Assembly: GCA_023423895.1 (NCBI GenBank)
Contig: JAFAER010000013.1
Coordinates: 1 to 64,000, forward strand
Length of the DNA stretch: 64,000 nucleotides
Direction of reading: 5' to 3'
Origin: Pseudomonadota bacterium
Lineage (GTDB): Bacteria; Myxococcota_A; Polyangia; Polyangiales; Polyangiaceae
Positions 1-9,109 of this stretch are shown here, in pieces (position 1 is the stretch's first letter; every line of letters begins with the position of its first letter). Under the pieces are notes generated by a model. That model searched no databases, was not told where the DNA came from, and was given only the letters and a program-made list of their open reading frames with translations. Made by a program: the position numbers and the translations under genes.

Positions 1-1317
1 GAGCTCGCCGTCGGCGAGCGCTGCGCGATCACGATCCCGACTCGGTTCGTCTTCCGCGAGGCGGGCTACGACGCGATGCTCGAGCGCGCCTCTGCCAAGA
101 AGTACTGCTTCGAGGCGGTGCCCCAGGTCGAGATCCCGCTCACGCACGAGGGCCGTCTCCGCGACTACGTCTTCACGCCGGAGCCCGTCGCGAAGGCGGA
201 CTTCTTCGTCAACTGCCCCAAGTTCAAGGCGCACCCGTGGACGACGGTCACCTTCTCGATGAAGAACTACATCGGGATTCAGGACGACCGGCACCGCCTC
301 ATCGATCACGACCACGCGCTGAACCGGAAGGTCGCCGATCTCCAGTACATCATCCAGCCTCAGCTCGTCGTCTTCGACGCGATCATCGCGGGCGAGGGGC
401 GCATGCTCACGCCGATCCCGCGGAACATGAACCTCCTCCTCGTGGGGAACAACCAGGTCGCGATCGACTCGGTGGCGTGCGAGATCGTCGGGCTCGACCC
501 GCTCGAGGTGGAGCACATTCGCCTCGCGCACGAGCGCGGCTTCGGCCCCGTCTCGCGAACAGCGATCCAGCTCGGTGGTGACGTCTCGCTCGACGAGGCG
601 AAGCGCCGTGCCAAGGGCTTCCAGGTGGGCCTCGTCCGCGTGGAGAAGTACTTCGAGGGGACGAGCATCCAGGCCTACGCCGGACCGCCCCCGAAGGGGT
701 CGACCGACGACTATTGCTGGGGCGGCTGTCCCGGCGTGATGGAGGAGGTCATCGAGGTCCTTCGACTCGCCGACGAGCACTGCGACCGGAAGCTCCCGCG
801 CATTCATCTCATCTTCGGCAAGTACGAGGGCGCGCTCGACGTCAGCTACGGCGAGAAGGTGATCTTCGTCGGCGACTGCGTCGAATGGGACGGAAAGATC
901 GGCGGAGAGCTTGTTCACATCCGCAGCAAGTACGTCGAGCGTGACCAGCTCGACCCGCACCACGCGAAGCACCAGGACGTCTACGGACGCATGCTCAAGA
1001 TGGCGAACAAGCTTCGCGAGCTGAAGAAGCGCGGCTGGATCCGCCTGGAGGGCTGTCCCGTAAGCGTCGGCGAGCTCATCCTGCTGCTCGCCGAGCTCGG
1101 CGGGATCAACAATCCGTATTTCGATCGCCGTGCCGTGATCGGGTTCAACCGCTCGTACCTCGCATGGCGTGCGAGCGACGTCTGGAAGCGGCTCACCGGA
1201 GGCGAGTACCAGGTGCGCGGCCCGGTCGAGCGCGGCGCGGCCCGCCCCGACGTCTCTCCGCTCGCAGAGAACGACGCGAGGCGCGACTCGGTCGCCGTGG
1301 ACACGAGCGCCGAGTGA
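1..1317 (+). CDS. DUF362 domain-containing protein (5' end outside window)
   Basis: The reading frame is open from base 1, so the true start lies upstream; the first ATG inside the window is at 76, but in-frame protein-like sequence precedes it. The visible part carries the DUF362 hallmark around the NCPKFKAH and SMKNYIG segments (about bases 220-270), a family of uncharacterised proteins often linked to iron-sulfur proteins. A CWGGCPG segment near base 716 could bind metal, but I see no complete ferredoxin motif here. No signal peptide can be judged because the N-terminus is missing. The stop codon overlaps a possible GTG start of a 44-residue frame. Family assignment is fairly secure; function is unknown. 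Confidence 0.85.
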   Translation, partial: ELAVGERCAITIPTRFVFREAGYDAMLERASAKKYCFEAVPQVEIPLTHEGRLRDYVFTPEPVAKADFFVNCPKFKAHPWTTVTFSMKNYIGIQDDRHRLIDHDHALNRKVADLQYIIQPQLVVFDAIIAGEGRMLTPIPRNMNLLLVGNNQVAIDSVACEIVGLDPLEVEHIRLAHERGFGPVSRTAIQLGGDVSLDEAKRRAKGFQVGLVRVEKYFEGTSIQAYAGPPPKGSTDDYCWGGCPGVMEEVIEVLRLADEHCDRKLPRIHLIFGKYEGALDVSYGEKVIFVGDCVEWDGKIGGELVHIRSKYVERDQLDPHHAKHQDVYGRMLKMANKLRELKKRGWIRLEGCPVSVGELILLLAELGGINNPYFDRRAVIGFNRSYLAWRASDVWKRLTGGEYQVRGPVERGAARPDVSPLAENDARRDSVAVDTSAE

Positions 1318-1448
1318 CCGACCTCCACGACGTGCCGCCTTCCACGATCGTCGACGAGCCGAGCGCCGTCCTCACCTTGTTCGAAGAGCTACGCCGCCAT
1401 CCGGAGCGCGCACCGCGAACGGCGCATTACGTCGTCACGCACGGCTGA
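1314..1448 (+). CDS. Possible small protein (44 aa) overlapping the DUF362 stop
   Basis: A GTG codon shares bases with the preceding TGA stop (GTGA), the usual arrangement for translational coupling. The frame runs 44 codons, and I do not recognise the short, partly acidic product. Codon third positions are mostly G or C, as in neighbouring genes, but that is weak evidence at this length. It may equally be chance, since high-GC DNA has few stops. No domain or export signal is visible. Confidence 0.3.
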   Translation: MTDLHDVPPSTIVDEPSAVLTLFEELRRHPERAPRTAHYVVTHG

Positions 1449-1625
1449 GCGAGCACCTCGCCGTCCGGCGCCTGCGTGCTCCGTCCCTCGGTGACGAGCA
1501 GGCGATCCAACACGGGGACGCCGCCGATCCAAACACACATGTGGGCCTCGCACTCGAGATCACGTGTTTTTCTCGGTCTTCTGCGTTTGCGGCGCTCGGT
1601 ATCAGAGCTGCATCAGGGCAAGGCC
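1449..1625. other. Intergenic region before the PPC lipoprotein
   Basis: With the small frame before it, this makes about 308 bases without a confident gene. I see no tRNA, clear hairpin or convincing promoter match. The segment around 1560-1580 is locally T-rich and could hold promoter elements for the downstream lipoprotein gene. Confidence 0.3.
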
Positions 1626-2300
<675 letters not shown>

Positions 2301-2360
2301 GCTGAGCGCCGGAGTCACGCTGGACTGGCGGCGACGCGGCGGGCGGACTACCTGGCCCCC

Positions 2361-3737
2361 ATGCCTTCCGAGCTCTTACGCCGGGGCCTGCTCCTCGTCC
2401 TTCTTGGTGGAATCGCGACGGTCACGAGCTGCGCGCCGAACCCGGGCGCCGTGCACGAGCCCATCGGCGAGAGCACGGCACGTCCGCGCACCGCGACCGC
2501 GACGCACCTGGCAGGGACGCCGCGGGAGGCGGACACGCTCGAGCAGCGCGCTGCCCGGATCCACGAGCGGGCCATCATCATCGACGGCCATGACGACATC
2601 CCGTCGGTGATGCTCGCGACGGGCTCGGACATCGCGGACCAGAGCCCGTGGACGCATACCGACCTCGCGAAGATGAAGGCCGGCGGGCTCACCGGCTCCT
2701 TCTTCTCGATCTACGTCGAGGGCGACCTCGCCGACAAACCGACGGCGACCGGCGGCGGGCCGCTCCGTCGGGCGCTCGATCTCGTCGACGTCACGTACCG
2801 GCAGGTCGAGCGTCATCCGGACGAGCTGCTGCTCGCGACCTCCCCAGCCGACGTGCGACGCGCAAAGCGCGAGGGGAAGGTCGCCGTGCTGATGGGCATC
2901 GAAGGCGGCCACGCGATCGAGAGCTCGCTGGCCGCGCTCCGCGTCCTGCATCGGCTCGGATGCCGCTACATGACGCTGACGCACACGAATACGAACGAGT
3001 GGGCCGACTCCGCGGGATTCTCGGGCGCGCCGCCGGTACGCCATCACGGGCTCAGCCCCTTCGGGCAAGAGGTCGTTCGTGAGATGCAGCGTATCGGGAT
3101 GCTCGTCGACGTGTCCCATGTCTCCGACGAGACGTTCGATGCGGTGATGAAGGTGGCACAAGCGCCCGTCATCGCCTCCCACTCCTCCGCGCGAGCGATC
3201 GCGAATCACCGACGAAACCTGAGCGACGACATGCTCCGCGCCCTCGCGAAGAACGGCGGCGTCGCGATGGTGAACTTCTGGTCGCTCTTCCTCTCCGACG
3301 AATACGCGGCCGCTTCACGCGCGTGGTTCGAGAAGAACGGCGAGGCCTACAAGCAGATCAGGGCGCTCCATAAGGCCAACCCCGTCGCGTTCCGCGAGGC
3401 GCTCGCGAAGCTCCGTAGCGAGACCGAGCCGCTGCCGAAAGTGCCGCTCTCCGTCCTCGTCGATCACATCGACCACATGGTGAAGGTGGCGGGGATCGAT
3501 CACGTGGGGCTCGGCTCGGACTTCGACGGCGTCGATGCGCTGCCCGACGGGCTCGAGGGCGTCGACTCACTTCCGAAGATCACCGTCGAGCTCCTCCGCC
3601 GCGGATACAAGGAGGATGACATCTTGAAGATCCTCGGAGAGAACTTCCTCCGCGTGTTCGAACGCGCGGAAGACTTCGCGAAGTCGAGGGGCGGTCGCCT
3701 CTCGGGAGACGGGAACCTGAAGCGCATCGATCGCTGA
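2361..3737 (+). CDS. Membrane dipeptidase family M19 lipoprotein
   Basis: Zinc dipeptidase of the renal dipeptidase (M19) family, predicted to be lipid-anchored outside the cytoplasm and to cleave dipeptides. Residues 1-24 form a lipoprotein signal ending TVTSC. Metal-binding features are visible: His77 and Asp79 in IIIDGHDDIP, Glu181 in GIEGGH, His253 in DVSHVSDE and His274 in ASHSSARA. A conserved GSDFDG segment lies near residue 398. The length of 458 residues fits the family plus an export signal and linker. The gene stands between other exported-protein genes with no obvious partner. Confidence 0.92.
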   Translation: MPSELLRRGLLLVLLGGIATVTSCAPNPGAVHEPIGESTARPRTATATHLAGTPREADTLEQRAARIHERAIIIDGHDDIPSVMLATGSDIADQSPWTHTDLAKMKAGGLTGSFFSIYVEGDLADKPTATGGGPLRRALDLVDVTYRQVERHPDELLLATSPADVRRAKREGKVAVLMGIEGGHAIESSLAALRVLHRLGCRYMTLTHTNTNEWADSAGFSGAPPVRHHGLSPFGQEVVREMQRIGMLVDVSHVSDETFDAVMKVAQAPVIASHSSARAIANHRRNLSDDMLRALAKNGGVAMVNFWSLFLSDEYAAASRAWFEKNGEAYKQIRALHKANPVAFREALAKLRSETEPLPKVPLSVLVDHIDHMVKVAGIDHVGLGSDFDGVDALPDGLEGVDSLPKITVELLRRGYKEDDILKILGENFLRVFERAEDFAKSRGGRLSGDGNLKRIDR

Positions 3738-3784
3738 TCGCAACTGCGAGCGCCTGCGCAGCCCCGGAACGAGCCGAGAGCACG

Positions 3785-4654
3785 ATGCGATACGAAGGCA
3801 GGATCTATCGGCCACCGTCCGAAGCCGACGCGCTCATCGTACAAGCCACGATCGGTTGCTCGTGGAACCATTGCACGTACTGCGACATGTACCGGGACAA
3901 GACGTTCCGCGTGCGGCCGCTCGACGAGACGCTCGAAGATCTCGAGCGCGCGGGCGCGGCGGTCGGCGACCATGTGGAGAAGCTCTTCGTCGCAGACGGC
4001 GATGCGCTCGTCCTGTCGCTGGATCACTGGCTGCCGATCCTCGAACGAGCCCGCAAGCTGTTCCCTCGCCTGCGGCGCGTGTCCTGTTACGCGATGGCGC
4101 GGAACGTCCTCGCGAAGACGGACGAAGAGCTCCGCGCCCTGCGCGACGCCGGGCTCGCCCTCCTCTACATCGGGCCCGAGTCGGGGGACGACGCGACGCT
4201 CAAGAAGATCGCGAAGGGCGACGATGCCGCGGCGCACGTCGAGGCCGCGCGACGCGCCCACGGCGCGGGGATGGAGCTGAGCGTCATCGCGCTGCTGGGG
4301 ATCGCGATGGAACGAACCGAGGAGCACGCGCGAGCGACGGCCGACCTCGTGACGAAGATGGATCCGGAATACTTCTCGGCGCTGACCGTGACGATCGTGC
4401 CCGACACGCCGCTCGATCGGCTGGCGAAGAAAGGGCGCTTCGCCGTTCCGGCGGTGCCGGATCTTCTGCGCGAGCTTCGAACGATGGTCGACGAAGCGCG
4501 CCCTACGCGAGCGCTCTTCCGCACGAACCACGCTTCGAACTACTTGCCGCTCGGCGGCACGCTCCCGCGCGATCGCGAGCGCATCGTCCAGGTCATCGAC
4601 GCGGCGTTGGCAGGTAAGATCCGTCTTCGCCAGGAGTCGATGCGCGGCCTCTGA
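3785..4654 (+). CDS. Radical SAM protein with CX4CX2C cluster motif
   Basis: Predicted cytosolic radical SAM enzyme of 289 residues. The iron-sulfur motif is Cys25, Cys30 and Cys33 (GCSWNHCTYCDMY), with four residues between the first two cysteines rather than the canonical three; I recall this spacing from one subgroup of radical SAM proteins annotated only generically. Downstream segments such as YIGPESGDD and the E-rich helices fit the rest of a partial TIM barrel. No signal peptide or second cluster is visible. The substrate is unknown, and the gene has no evident pathway partner here. It starts 47 bases after the dipeptidase stop, so co-transcription is possible. Confidence 0.85.
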   Translation: MRYEGRIYRPPSEADALIVQATIGCSWNHCTYCDMYRDKTFRVRPLDETLEDLERAGAAVGDHVEKLFVADGDALVLSLDHWLPILERARKLFPRLRRVSCYAMARNVLAKTDEELRALRDAGLALLYIGPESGDDATLKKIAKGDDAAAHVEAARRAHGAGMELSVIALLGIAMERTEEHARATADLVTKMDPEYFSALTVTIVPDTPLDRLAKKGRFAVPAVPDLLRELRTMVDEARPTRALFRTNHASNYLPLGGTLPRDRERIVQVIDAALAGKIRLRQESMRGL

Positions 4655-4655
4655 G

Positions 4656-5408
4656 TCAGAATCCCACGCGGGGATCGGTGATCGTCGCCGCGCCGCGGTA
4701 GTGCTTCCGGATCACGAGAAAGCCTCCACGGGCATCGAACGTGATGCTCGAGGGTGCCCGCCCGAGCGGCGTCGAGAGATCGAAGCGCATCGTGACGTCG
4801 ATGTGATCGACGAACGTCGGGTTCTTCGTCGGAGAGAAGCCCATCGTCAGGATCTCGCCGGCGCTGTCGTCGACCCACGCGGAGCCCTTGAAGGCCGTCT
4901 CCGCGGCGACGAGCGGCCTGAAGCCGATACGGACGCGCGAAGCGTTCGTGGGATCGCGCTCCAGCAGCGTGAAGACGTAGCGCGGCTGCTCTGACCGTAG
5001 GAACGGCAGGTGAAGGTCTTTCGTCTTGTCGGGCTTCCCTGCCTTGCGCTCGGCTCGGCGCTTCTCGGCCTTCTTCCGCGCCTCCACCGTCTTGTCCGTG
5101 CCGTCCTCCACATAGCGCACGACGTCGACGAGGCGCTCGGAAGGCGTCGCCGTGGAGCGAACGGTCATCTCTTTCGTGCCGTCCACCTGCCCATTGCCAT
5201 CGAGCTCTTCCATACGCCCGCTGACCGTGAACGAGCCGCGCCGCTTCATCTCCTCGAACTGCGCGGCATGACGTGCGAGCCGCTCGAGGAGTGGGGCGAG
5301 CGCTTCGCTGGTCGCCGCGGCAGGCGCCTCCTCGGCGTACCCGACGCGAGGAGCGCCGAAGACGAGCGCGGTCGCGACGACGAACAGGCCGGCATGGAGG
5401 ACGCGCAT
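4656..5408 (-). CDS. Secreted protein of unknown function (LolA-like fold possible)
   Basis: About 250 residues from the ATG at 5408. This start is preferred over an upstream one because it begins a signal peptide (MRVLHAGLFVVATALVFGAP, cleaved near GYAEEA). The mature part has beta-rich segments (GSFTVSGRMEEL, KEMTVRST, PRYVFTLLE, GSAWVDDSAGEI, DVTMRFDLSTP) resembling the LolA/outer-membrane lipoprotein-sorting fold, interrupted by a Lys/Arg-rich patch (about residues 120-140). The resemblance is structural impression only. It converges on the radical SAM gene with one base between stops and diverges from the cyclophilin gene. Confidence 0.7.
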   Translation of the reverse strand: MRVLHAGLFVVATALVFGAPRVGYAEEAPAAATSEALAPLLERLARHAAQFEEMKRRGSFTVSGRMEELDGNGQVDGTKEMTVRSTATPSERLVDVVRYVEDGTDKTVEARKKAEKRRAERKAGKPDKTKDLHLPFLRSEQPRYVFTLLERDPTNASRVRIGFRPLVAAETAFKGSAWVDDSAGEILTMGFSPTKNPTFVDHIDVTMRFDLSTPLGRAPSSITFDARGGFLVIRKHYRGAATITDPRVGF

Positions 5409-5587
5409 CGATCGAAAGCTTGGCCCTCGATGACGCGTCGAGCAAGGCGGGCGCTCGCCGCTGGCCGCTCGCCGAGCCACCGGGCTGCACGGCCGCATGC
5501 AATGCGGAGAGCACCTTTCACTCCAAAAGCGTGCGCGGCGCCGACTTCGCAGTAGGTCCACAAGCGGAGAGTTGCTAGGAGACGCAT

Positions 5588-6376
5588 ATGTTTCTACGAG
5601 GCCTCCCCGCCGCACTCGCCGCTCTCGTCGCAGTCGGAGCCGCTACGACGGTCGCCGCGTGCTCGTCTTCGACCGCGTCCCCTGACCCCGCAGGCGACGC
5701 GGGGGACGTCGACGGTGGAGCCGGCGAAGAGGACGCGGGAGACGAGACGCCGAACCCGCTCCCCGGCTGTCCGCAGGATCCGGGCGCGCCGGAGATCGAG
5801 TTCGATCCGCAGTCGGCGACCGATCCCATCGGCGGCGCCGAGAAGTTCACGCTCGAGATGGCGCTCGCGGGCTACCCCGAGTCTTCGGGCGTTCTGACCG
5901 CGCTCATCACGACGGAGAAGGGCACGATCCGCTGCGAGCTCGACGAGACGGCCGCGCCGATCTCGGTCGCCAACTTCGTCGGGCTGGCGCGCGGGACGCG
6001 CCCGTACAAGACGTCGACCCGGTGGAAGGTGGGCCGCTTCTACGACGGCCTCATCTGGCATCGTGTCATCCCGAACTTCGTGATCCAGGGCGGTGACCCC
6101 CGCGGCACCGGGACGGGCGGTCCGGGCTACTCGCTCGTCGAGGAGAACCACGTCGACGAACCTGCCGGAACGCTCGCCATGGCCGCGAGCAACGTCCCGA
6201 GCGGGAGCCAGTTCTACATCGTGACCGGCACCGGGCCAGCCGCGAACTACAACGTCTTCGGCAAGTGCGAGACCGAGACGGCGATCGCCATCGCCGCCGT
6301 GCCGCGCGGTCCGGCCGACAAGCCGAAGACCGACGTGCACATGCAACGGGTCGACATCGCGCGCTGTCCGAAGTGA
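5588..6376 (+). CDS. Cyclophilin-type peptidyl-prolyl isomerase lipoprotein
   Basis: Lipid-anchored peptidyl-prolyl cis-trans isomerase. The N-terminus is a lipoprotein signal ending VAAC, preceded by GGAGA a few bases before the ATG. An Asp/Gly-rich linker leads to the cyclophilin domain: ITTEKGTIRCELDE, the catalytic-region IWHRVIPNFVIQGGD, the FYIV segment after GSQ, and a shortened C-terminal strand set typical of bacterial cyclophilins. It would assist folding of exported proteins in the periplasm. A second cyclophilin, fused to HEAT-like repeats, is encoded at about 44-46 kb. Confidence 0.9.
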   Translation: MFLRGLPAALAALVAVGAATTVAACSSSTASPDPAGDAGDVDGGAGEEDAGDETPNPLPGCPQDPGAPEIEFDPQSATDPIGGAEKFTLEMALAGYPESSGVLTALITTEKGTIRCELDETAAPISVANFVGLARGTRPYKTSTRWKVGRFYDGLIWHRVIPNFVIQGGDPRGTGTGGPGYSLVEENHVDEPAGTLAMAASNVPSGSQFYIVTGTGPAANYNVFGKCETETAIAIAAVPRGPADKPKTDVHMQRVDIARCPK

Positions 6377-6412
6377 CGTCCGTGAGCGCCGTCGCGCCTC
6401 CGGCGTGACGGC

Positions 6413-7258
6413 GTGATAACGTCGAGGCCGGTGGAGGGAGCGCTCGACATCGAAGAGGTCCGTCGCCTGCATGGCCAGGCCCTCGCGCAGCGCCCAGGCA
6501 TCGAGGTCGACGAGGCCACGTTCGCTGCGGCGCTCACCGCGCGTGCTCATGCGGGGCCTCTCGACGATCTCCACACGACCGATCTGCTCGTGGCGCTCGG
6601 TTGCCTCAGCAGCGATCCGACCGCGCTCGCCGTCTTCGAAGCCGACTACGTGGCCGACGCACGACGCGGTCTCGCGCGGCTGCGGCTGGATGCGACGACG
6701 GTCGAAGAGGTCGTCCAGCGCGTCCGGGCGAAGGTGCTCGTCGGGACCGGCTCGGGGCCGCGCCTCGCTTCTTATTCTGCGCGCGGACCGCTCGCTGGAT
6801 GGCTGCGCGCCATCGCGGTGCACGAAGCGCTCAGCGCGCGCCGCGCGGACGTGCGACGCGGACCGCACGACGGCCCGAGCGCGATCGAACGCCTACCTCT
6901 CGTCGAGGCGCCGGAGCTCGCGCATCTGAAGGCGACCTACGCGCTGCCGTTCAAGGCAGCCTTCGCCGAGGCGCTCACGGCTCTTCCGCCGCGCGACCGC
7001 AACGTCCTTCGCCTCGTCTACGTCGAGGGCCTCACCGCCGATCAGGTGGGGCTCGCCTACGGCGTGCATCGCGTGAGCGTGGCCCGCTGGCTCCAGCAGA
7101 TCCGCGCTTCGCTCTTCACGCGCACGAAGAGGCTGCTCTCCGAGCAGCTTCGGCTGTCTCCCACGGAGTTCGAGAGCGTGACGCGCATGTGCCTCAGCCA
7201 GATCGACGTGAGCCTCGATCGCCTGCTCGTCGATCTCGAAGGTCCGGCGGCGCAGTAG
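6413..7258 (+). CDS. Myxobacterial sigma-70 family factor (Sig-70_gmx1 type)
   Basis: RNA polymerase sigma factor of the Myxococcales-restricted TIGR03001 type, about 281 residues. The region-2-like part contains FEADYVADARRGLARLR and a GPLAGWLRAIAVHEAL segment. Region 4 is clear: ALPPRDRNVLRLVYVEGLT followed by a helix-turn-helix with YGVHRVSVARWLQQIR, and a C-terminal extension ending with LSQIDVSLDRLL. A GTG at 6413 is used; GTG at 6431 is an in-frame alternative. No anti-sigma gene is adjacent, so its control is unclear. Confidence 0.85.
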   Translation: MITSRPVEGALDIEEVRRLHGQALAQRPGIEVDEATFAAALTARAHAGPLDDLHTTDLLVALGCLSSDPTALAVFEADYVADARRGLARLRLDATTVEEVVQRVRAKVLVGTGSGPRLASYSARGPLAGWLRAIAVHEALSARRADVRRGPHDGPSAIERLPLVEAPELAHLKATYALPFKAAFAEALTALPPRDRNVLRLVYVEGLTADQVGLAYGVHRVSVARWLQQIRASLFTRTKRLLSEQLRLSPTEFESVTRMCLSQIDVSLDRLLVDLEGPAAQ

Positions 7259-7261
7259 TCG

Positions 7262-8059
7262 TCAGGACGAGTCGCCGCTGCGCGACGACGACGGGACGAA
7301 CGACGCCGGGTCCTGCTGGTAGAAGTCGGCGAGCGTCTCGTAGAGCTCGGGATGGCGGGCGCGGAGCCGGGTCGGCTTCTCGAAGAACATCTCCGTCACG
7401 ACGGCGAAGAACTCGGGCGGGCTCGTCGCGCCGTAGTCGTCGATGTCCGCCGGTCGCCCGGTGTGCACGCGCTCGACGAGATCCGCATATTCCTCGCCGA
7501 GGACGCGGGCCCAGGTTGCGTAACGCGCCCGGGTTCCGAGATCCGGCGCGCCGTCCATCGAGCCGTCCTGCTGATCGAGCTGATGAGCGAACTCGTGCAG
7601 GACGACGTTGTGACCGTCGTCCGGGTTCGCGGTGCCACGGCGGACGGCATCCCACGCCAGGACGACAACGCCGCGGGTCCAGGATTCGCCGAGACGTGCG
7701 ATGTCGCCCTCGATGACGACCGGCCCTTCTTGCCGCGTCTCGCGCGCGACATACGTGCTCGGGTAGACGACGATGGTGTCGAGGTCCGGATAGATGTCCG
7801 TGTCGCGATGCAAGAGCAGGATGCACGCCTGCGCCGCGATCGTGATGCGAACCTCGTCCGTCATCTCGAAGCCGCCGGCGCCCTCGAAGTGCTTCTCGTC
7901 GAGAAACACCATCATGAGGCGCTCGAGCTCACGGCGGTCTTCGTCCGAGAGCGCTCTCGCGAGCGGGACGTTCCTCTCGAGCATCTCCGTGTACTCGGCC
8001 GGGAAAGCCGCGCTCTCGTGCGACCGCTGCAACCATCGATTGAAACGCTCGAACAGCAC
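7262..8059 (-). CDS. mtfA: MtfA-family zinc-dependent peptidase (M90)
   Basis: Soluble zinc metallopeptidase of the MtfA family. The active-site motif HEFAH lies in VVLHEFAHQLDQQDG, and TEMFFEKP supplies the distal conserved glutamate region. MtfA in Escherichia coli interacts with the repressor Mlc; here it sits at the end of a kinase/PEGA operon, so the physiological target may differ. The GTG at 8059 is chosen because an ATG at 8128 would overlap the preceding gene and add a low-complexity N-terminus; starting VLFERFNRWL matches the family's short N-terminal helix. It converges on the sigma factor gene with three bases between. Confidence 0.85.
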   Translation of the reverse strand: MLFERFNRWLQRSHESAAFPAEYTEMLERNVPLARALSDEDRRELERLMMVFLDEKHFEGAGGFEMTDEVRITIAAQACILLLHRDTDIYPDLDTIVVYPSTYVARETRQEGPVVIEGDIARLGESWTRGVVVLAWDAVRRGTANPDDGHNVVLHEFAHQLDQQDGSMDGAPDLGTRARYATWARVLGEEYADLVERVHTGRPADIDDYGATSPPEFFAVVTEMFFEKPTRLRARHPELYETLADFYQQDPASFVPSSSRSGDSS

Positions 8060-8093
8060 GGACGTGAGCGTACCGCGCCGTGGGCCGTTTCGG

Positions 8094-9086
8094 TCAGGGC
8101 ACGCGTGCGGCCCAGCCGAGCCCGCCACCGTCGATCGGAGGCCGCTCGGGCTCGGGACGCGTGATCGCGTAGGTCGTCACGGCCGCGCCCGCGAGCACGA
8201 CGCCCGCCGCAGTCCAGAACCACCATCGTGAGAGGAGGCTCGGCTTCTCCGGCTCGAGCTTCGCGCGCAGCTCGGTCTTCTGTCCGGGCTGCAGGGCCGC
8301 GTCGACCTCGTAGGGGATGAAGCCCGGCCTCCGCACGATCACGTGGTATTTGCCCGCAGGTCGCGAGAGCTCGACCGGGGCCACGCCGATGTCGAGGGCG
8401 TCGACGGTCACGACGGCGCCGCGCTGATTCGCCGAGACCCACAACGACGCGGGAAGCCGCTCGACGGCGAGATCGAGCTTCGCCTTCTCGCCGGGCCGGA
8501 CCGTGATCGACTTCACCGCGTCGGCAAATCCCTCGCGCGAGACCACGAACACGTGGGCGCCCGGGTCGAGAACGACACGAAAGGTCCCTGAGGGAGGCGC
8601 CTTGCCGGGTCCCGCCGGGAGCGTGCCCGCGAGCAGGGTCGGCACCGACGCGCCCGACGCCGGCTGAACGAGCTCGAGCGGCTGCCCGTCGACCGCGAGG
8701 GCGGCGTCGGCCGGTACGAGCGTGACCTGGATCGCCCCGACGAGGCCGTCGATCTCGCCGAGGAACCGCTCGATGTCCGCGACGCTCGACTCCGGAAGAT
8801 CCGTCTCGCTCCTGCGCTCTTCGAGCGCACGCTGGAACGTGCGCCGCGCGCGGACGTATTGACCGAGGGCACGTTCACAGACCGCGATGTTGTACGTCGT
8901 TCCCGCGCTCGCCCGGAGCTTCGCGGATCGTTCGAACGCGCCGAGCGCAGCGCCCCACTGCGCATCCCGAGCAAGCGCAGATCCCTGACGGAAGGCTTCG
9001 CGCGCTTGCTCGGTGTCGTCCGCATGCGCGGCCGTGCTCGCGGAGAGCACCGCGATCATCAGAGGAACGAGGCCCCGCGCCTTCAT
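8094..9086 (-). CDS. PEGA-domain membrane protein with signal peptide
   Basis: About 330 residues. A signal peptide ends near STAAHADD; the next 90 residues are TPR-like helices (AREAFRQGSALARDAQWGAA, then GQYVRARRTFQRAL). Two PEGA-type beta modules follow, visible as LDPGAHVFVVSREGF and RPAGKYHVIVRRPGF. A single hydrophobic helix (WWFWTAAGVVLAGAAVTTY) near residue 300 would anchor the C-terminus. The architecture places the sensory part in the periplasm. It lies 23 bases downstream of a Ser/Thr kinase gene, and a similar kinase/PEGA pairing recurs at about 50-53 kb. Ligand unknown. Confidence 0.85.
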   Translation of the reverse strand: MKARGLVPLMIAVLSASTAAHADDTEQAREAFRQGSALARDAQWGAALGAFERSAKLRASAGTTYNIAVCERALGQYVRARRTFQRALEERRSETDLPESSVADIERFLGEIDGLVGAIQVTLVPADAALAVDGQPLELVQPASGASVPTLLAGTLPAGPGKAPPSGTFRVVLDPGAHVFVVSREGFADAVKSITVRPGEKAKLDLAVERLPASLWVSANQRGAVVTVDALDIGVAPVELSRPAGKYHVIVRRPGFIPYEVDAALQPGQKTELRAKLEPEKPSLLSRWWFWTAAGVVLAGAAVTTYAITRPEPERPPIDGGGLGWAARVP

Positions 9087-9109
9087 CCAGGCCCGATGAT
9101 ACCTGGATG

